Source of the DNA: a virus
Length of the DNA: 38,142 nt
Virus record (IMG/VR): IMGVR_UViG_3300022562_000464
Span: 1-38,142 of that record
Direction: 5' to 3' (one strand)
The notes beneath the pieces are model-generated. The model was given only the letters and a program-made list of their open reading frames with translations. It did not search any database and was not told the DNA's origin. Shown here piece by piece: positions 37,268 to 38,142 of the stretch; the first letter of the stretch is position 1; the number at the start of each line of letters is the position of its first letter. The position numbers were made by a program, and so were the translations under genes.

Positions 37268-38142
37268 TTATGGTGTGTAAGTGTCAGCGAATGCACCACG
37301 TACAATTTTGCGGTCGTCCACGCGAACAGCGCCCATAACAAGATAGGCGTAAATGCGCCACGCAAAAGAGCTGCTAGGATCTTGCGCAATTTGTACGGTT
37401 AAATCTTGGTTAACTTGTAAACCAAGTGCATCGGGGCAGAAAAACAAAGTATCGATTTGATCAACAGCGGGTGCTAACAAACGAGTTGACATAATCCAAG
37501 TGAAGCCCATCCAATTAGGCACAATCCCGCTAGCCATTAAATTCGTTAGCGGTGTAATGTCCCCCACACTACCACCCCTAACACGTGCAAAATCCGTAGA
37601 TGTTTGCTGTGTTAAATTTAACAGCGCACGCACTTGAGTTGGGCCAACCACAGCAATTTTAGGTTGCGCTGGATCAACATCATTCGTCATGAATAATTCT
37701 TGAATTTCTGTGATCGCATCAAAACTAATTTCTGTGGTGTAGTCGCCAACTGTTTGGCTAGCGGGAAAGGCTGAGGTAGAACCATCACCCACGAGTGCAT
37801 CAGCAGTTGCAGCGGCAATAATAATATCATCTACTGCGCGATTCATTGAATACGCTAAGTTTTCGGTTGCTGCGGATTTTGGCTCAACCAACATTTGCAC
37901 AATATCTTCATTATCAATAACTGTGCCTGTGTGCACGGTTTGCGCTACAGATACGCGTCGATTCCATGGCAAATCTAGTGCGGGTGTTGGTGGTGCGGAA
38001 GTTGTCTTGGCTACCGCGTCGGAAAAGTCTAAAGTTTCCCAGTTGTGGCGGTTACCATTAGAGGCGCGCTCCATTGTGTTGCCGCGCAACTTTGATGTGT
38101 ACTGTTGAGCTAGTGCTTTAACATTACGTTCATACGTTTGAA
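37268..38142 (-). CDS. Major capsid protein, C-terminal part (cut by window end)
   Basis: The open frame runs in from the window edge and stops at 37268. It supplies about the last 290 residues of the 302-residue capsid protein; the first 11 lie beyond the edge and are given by the left copy. Parts of interest are RRVSVAQTVHTGTVIDNEDI (near 60), the strand VVGPTQVRALLNL (near 170), and the C-terminal SSFAWRIYAYLVMGAVRVDD, which look like the strand-rich core and tail of an HK97-fold podoviral coat protein. The tail operon follows as expected. The in-frame ATG at 38089 is internal and not the true start. Confidence 0.82.
   Translation of the reverse strand, partial: QTYERNVKALAQQYTSKLRGNTMERASNGNRHNWETLDFSDAVAKTTSAPPTPALDLPWNRRVSVAQTVHTGTVIDNEDIVQMLVEPKSAATENLAYSMNRAVDDIIIAAATADALVGDGSTSAFPASQTVGDYTTEISFDAITEIQELFMTNDVDPAQPKIAVVGPTQVRALLNLTQQTSTDFARVRGGSVGDITPLTNLMASGIVPNWMGFTWIMSTRLLAPAVDQIDTLFFCPDALGLQVNQDLTVQIAQDPSSSFAWRIYAYLVMGAVRVDDRKIVRGAFADTYTP
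37553..38142. repeat. Imperfect direct terminal repeat, right copy (pairs with 1-590)
   Basis: Right partner of the 590-base terminal repeat, with 11 substitutions and no gaps. It ends exactly at the window edge. Merging the copies would give a circle of about 37,552 bases. Confidence 0.95.

Noticed and set aside
1-38142. Two separate, tandem capsid genes in one genome
   Set aside because: Possible, but joining the ends gives the canonical gene order with one capsid gene, and the repeat stops exactly at both edges. Kept only as an alternative.
1-38142. CRISPR array, tRNA genes or insertion sequences
   Set aside because: No regularly spaced repeats, no cloverleaf-like sequence and no transposase were seen by eye on either strand.

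Overview
This window is a nearly complete, probably complete and circularly closing, genome of a temperate, short-tailed (podovirus-like) tailed phage. By eye the base composition is AT-leaning, with GC in the low-to-mid 40s. The structural genes are recognisably T7-like in type and partly in order: portal, scaffold, major capsid, gp11/gp12-like tail tube proteins, gp17-like fibre and internal virion proteins. There is no phage RNA polymerase or DNA polymerase. Instead the phage has an integrase, an excisionase-like protein and a lambdoid-style recombination set. The first 590 bases and the last 590 bases are colinear without gaps and differ at 11 positions, nearly all silent in the capsid gene. 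Joining the ends gives the expected order scaffold - major capsid - tail and an inferred genome of about 37.55 kb. A short match to the 3' end of a gammaproteobacterial-type 5S rRNA gene, followed by a terminator, lies beside the integrase and is the likely attP. This points to a gammaproteobacterial host with integration into an rRNA operon (inference).

Layout. 1-6925 (minus strand): capsid N-terminal part, scaffold, a small gene, portal, an Acb2-like anti-CBASS protein, two small genes (one a membrane protein), large terminase, a structured intergenic region, small terminase, RuvC-like resolvase. 6926-7218: noncoding, with direct repeats and a large hairpin; candidate replication origin. 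7219-9610 (minus): primase-helicase fusion and a Cro/YdaS-like regulator. 9611-9914: divergent control region full of TGCAC half-sites. 9915-13119 (plus): Sak4-like ATPase, DUF669-like ssDNA-binding protein, PD-(D/E)XK exonuclease, three small genes including an excisionase-like one, closed by a hairpin shared with the convergent operon. 13124-17142 (minus): tightly packed small accessory genes, headed by candidate DNA-binding regulators. 17374-19175: three unknown or DNA-binding genes. 19176-19479: attP region. 19480-21249 (plus): integrase, a small protein and a small lipoprotein. 21246-36724 (minus): one long late operon for tail and internal virion proteins, headed by a strong terminator. 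36799-38142 (minus): two small genes and the capsid gene again.

The genes suggest a life cycle of integration and excision (integrase, Xis-like), replication from a primase-helicase with host polymerase, recombination (Sak4/SSB/exonuclease/RuvC), terminase packaging, and defence evasion (Acb2-like). No endolysin and no S24-type CI repressor could be recognised. Other points of interest are a strongly over-represented word AACGTGTT/AACACGTT spread over the genome, a structured leader before the capsid gene, and two unrelated-looking proteins each with two AP2-like DNA-binding repeats.
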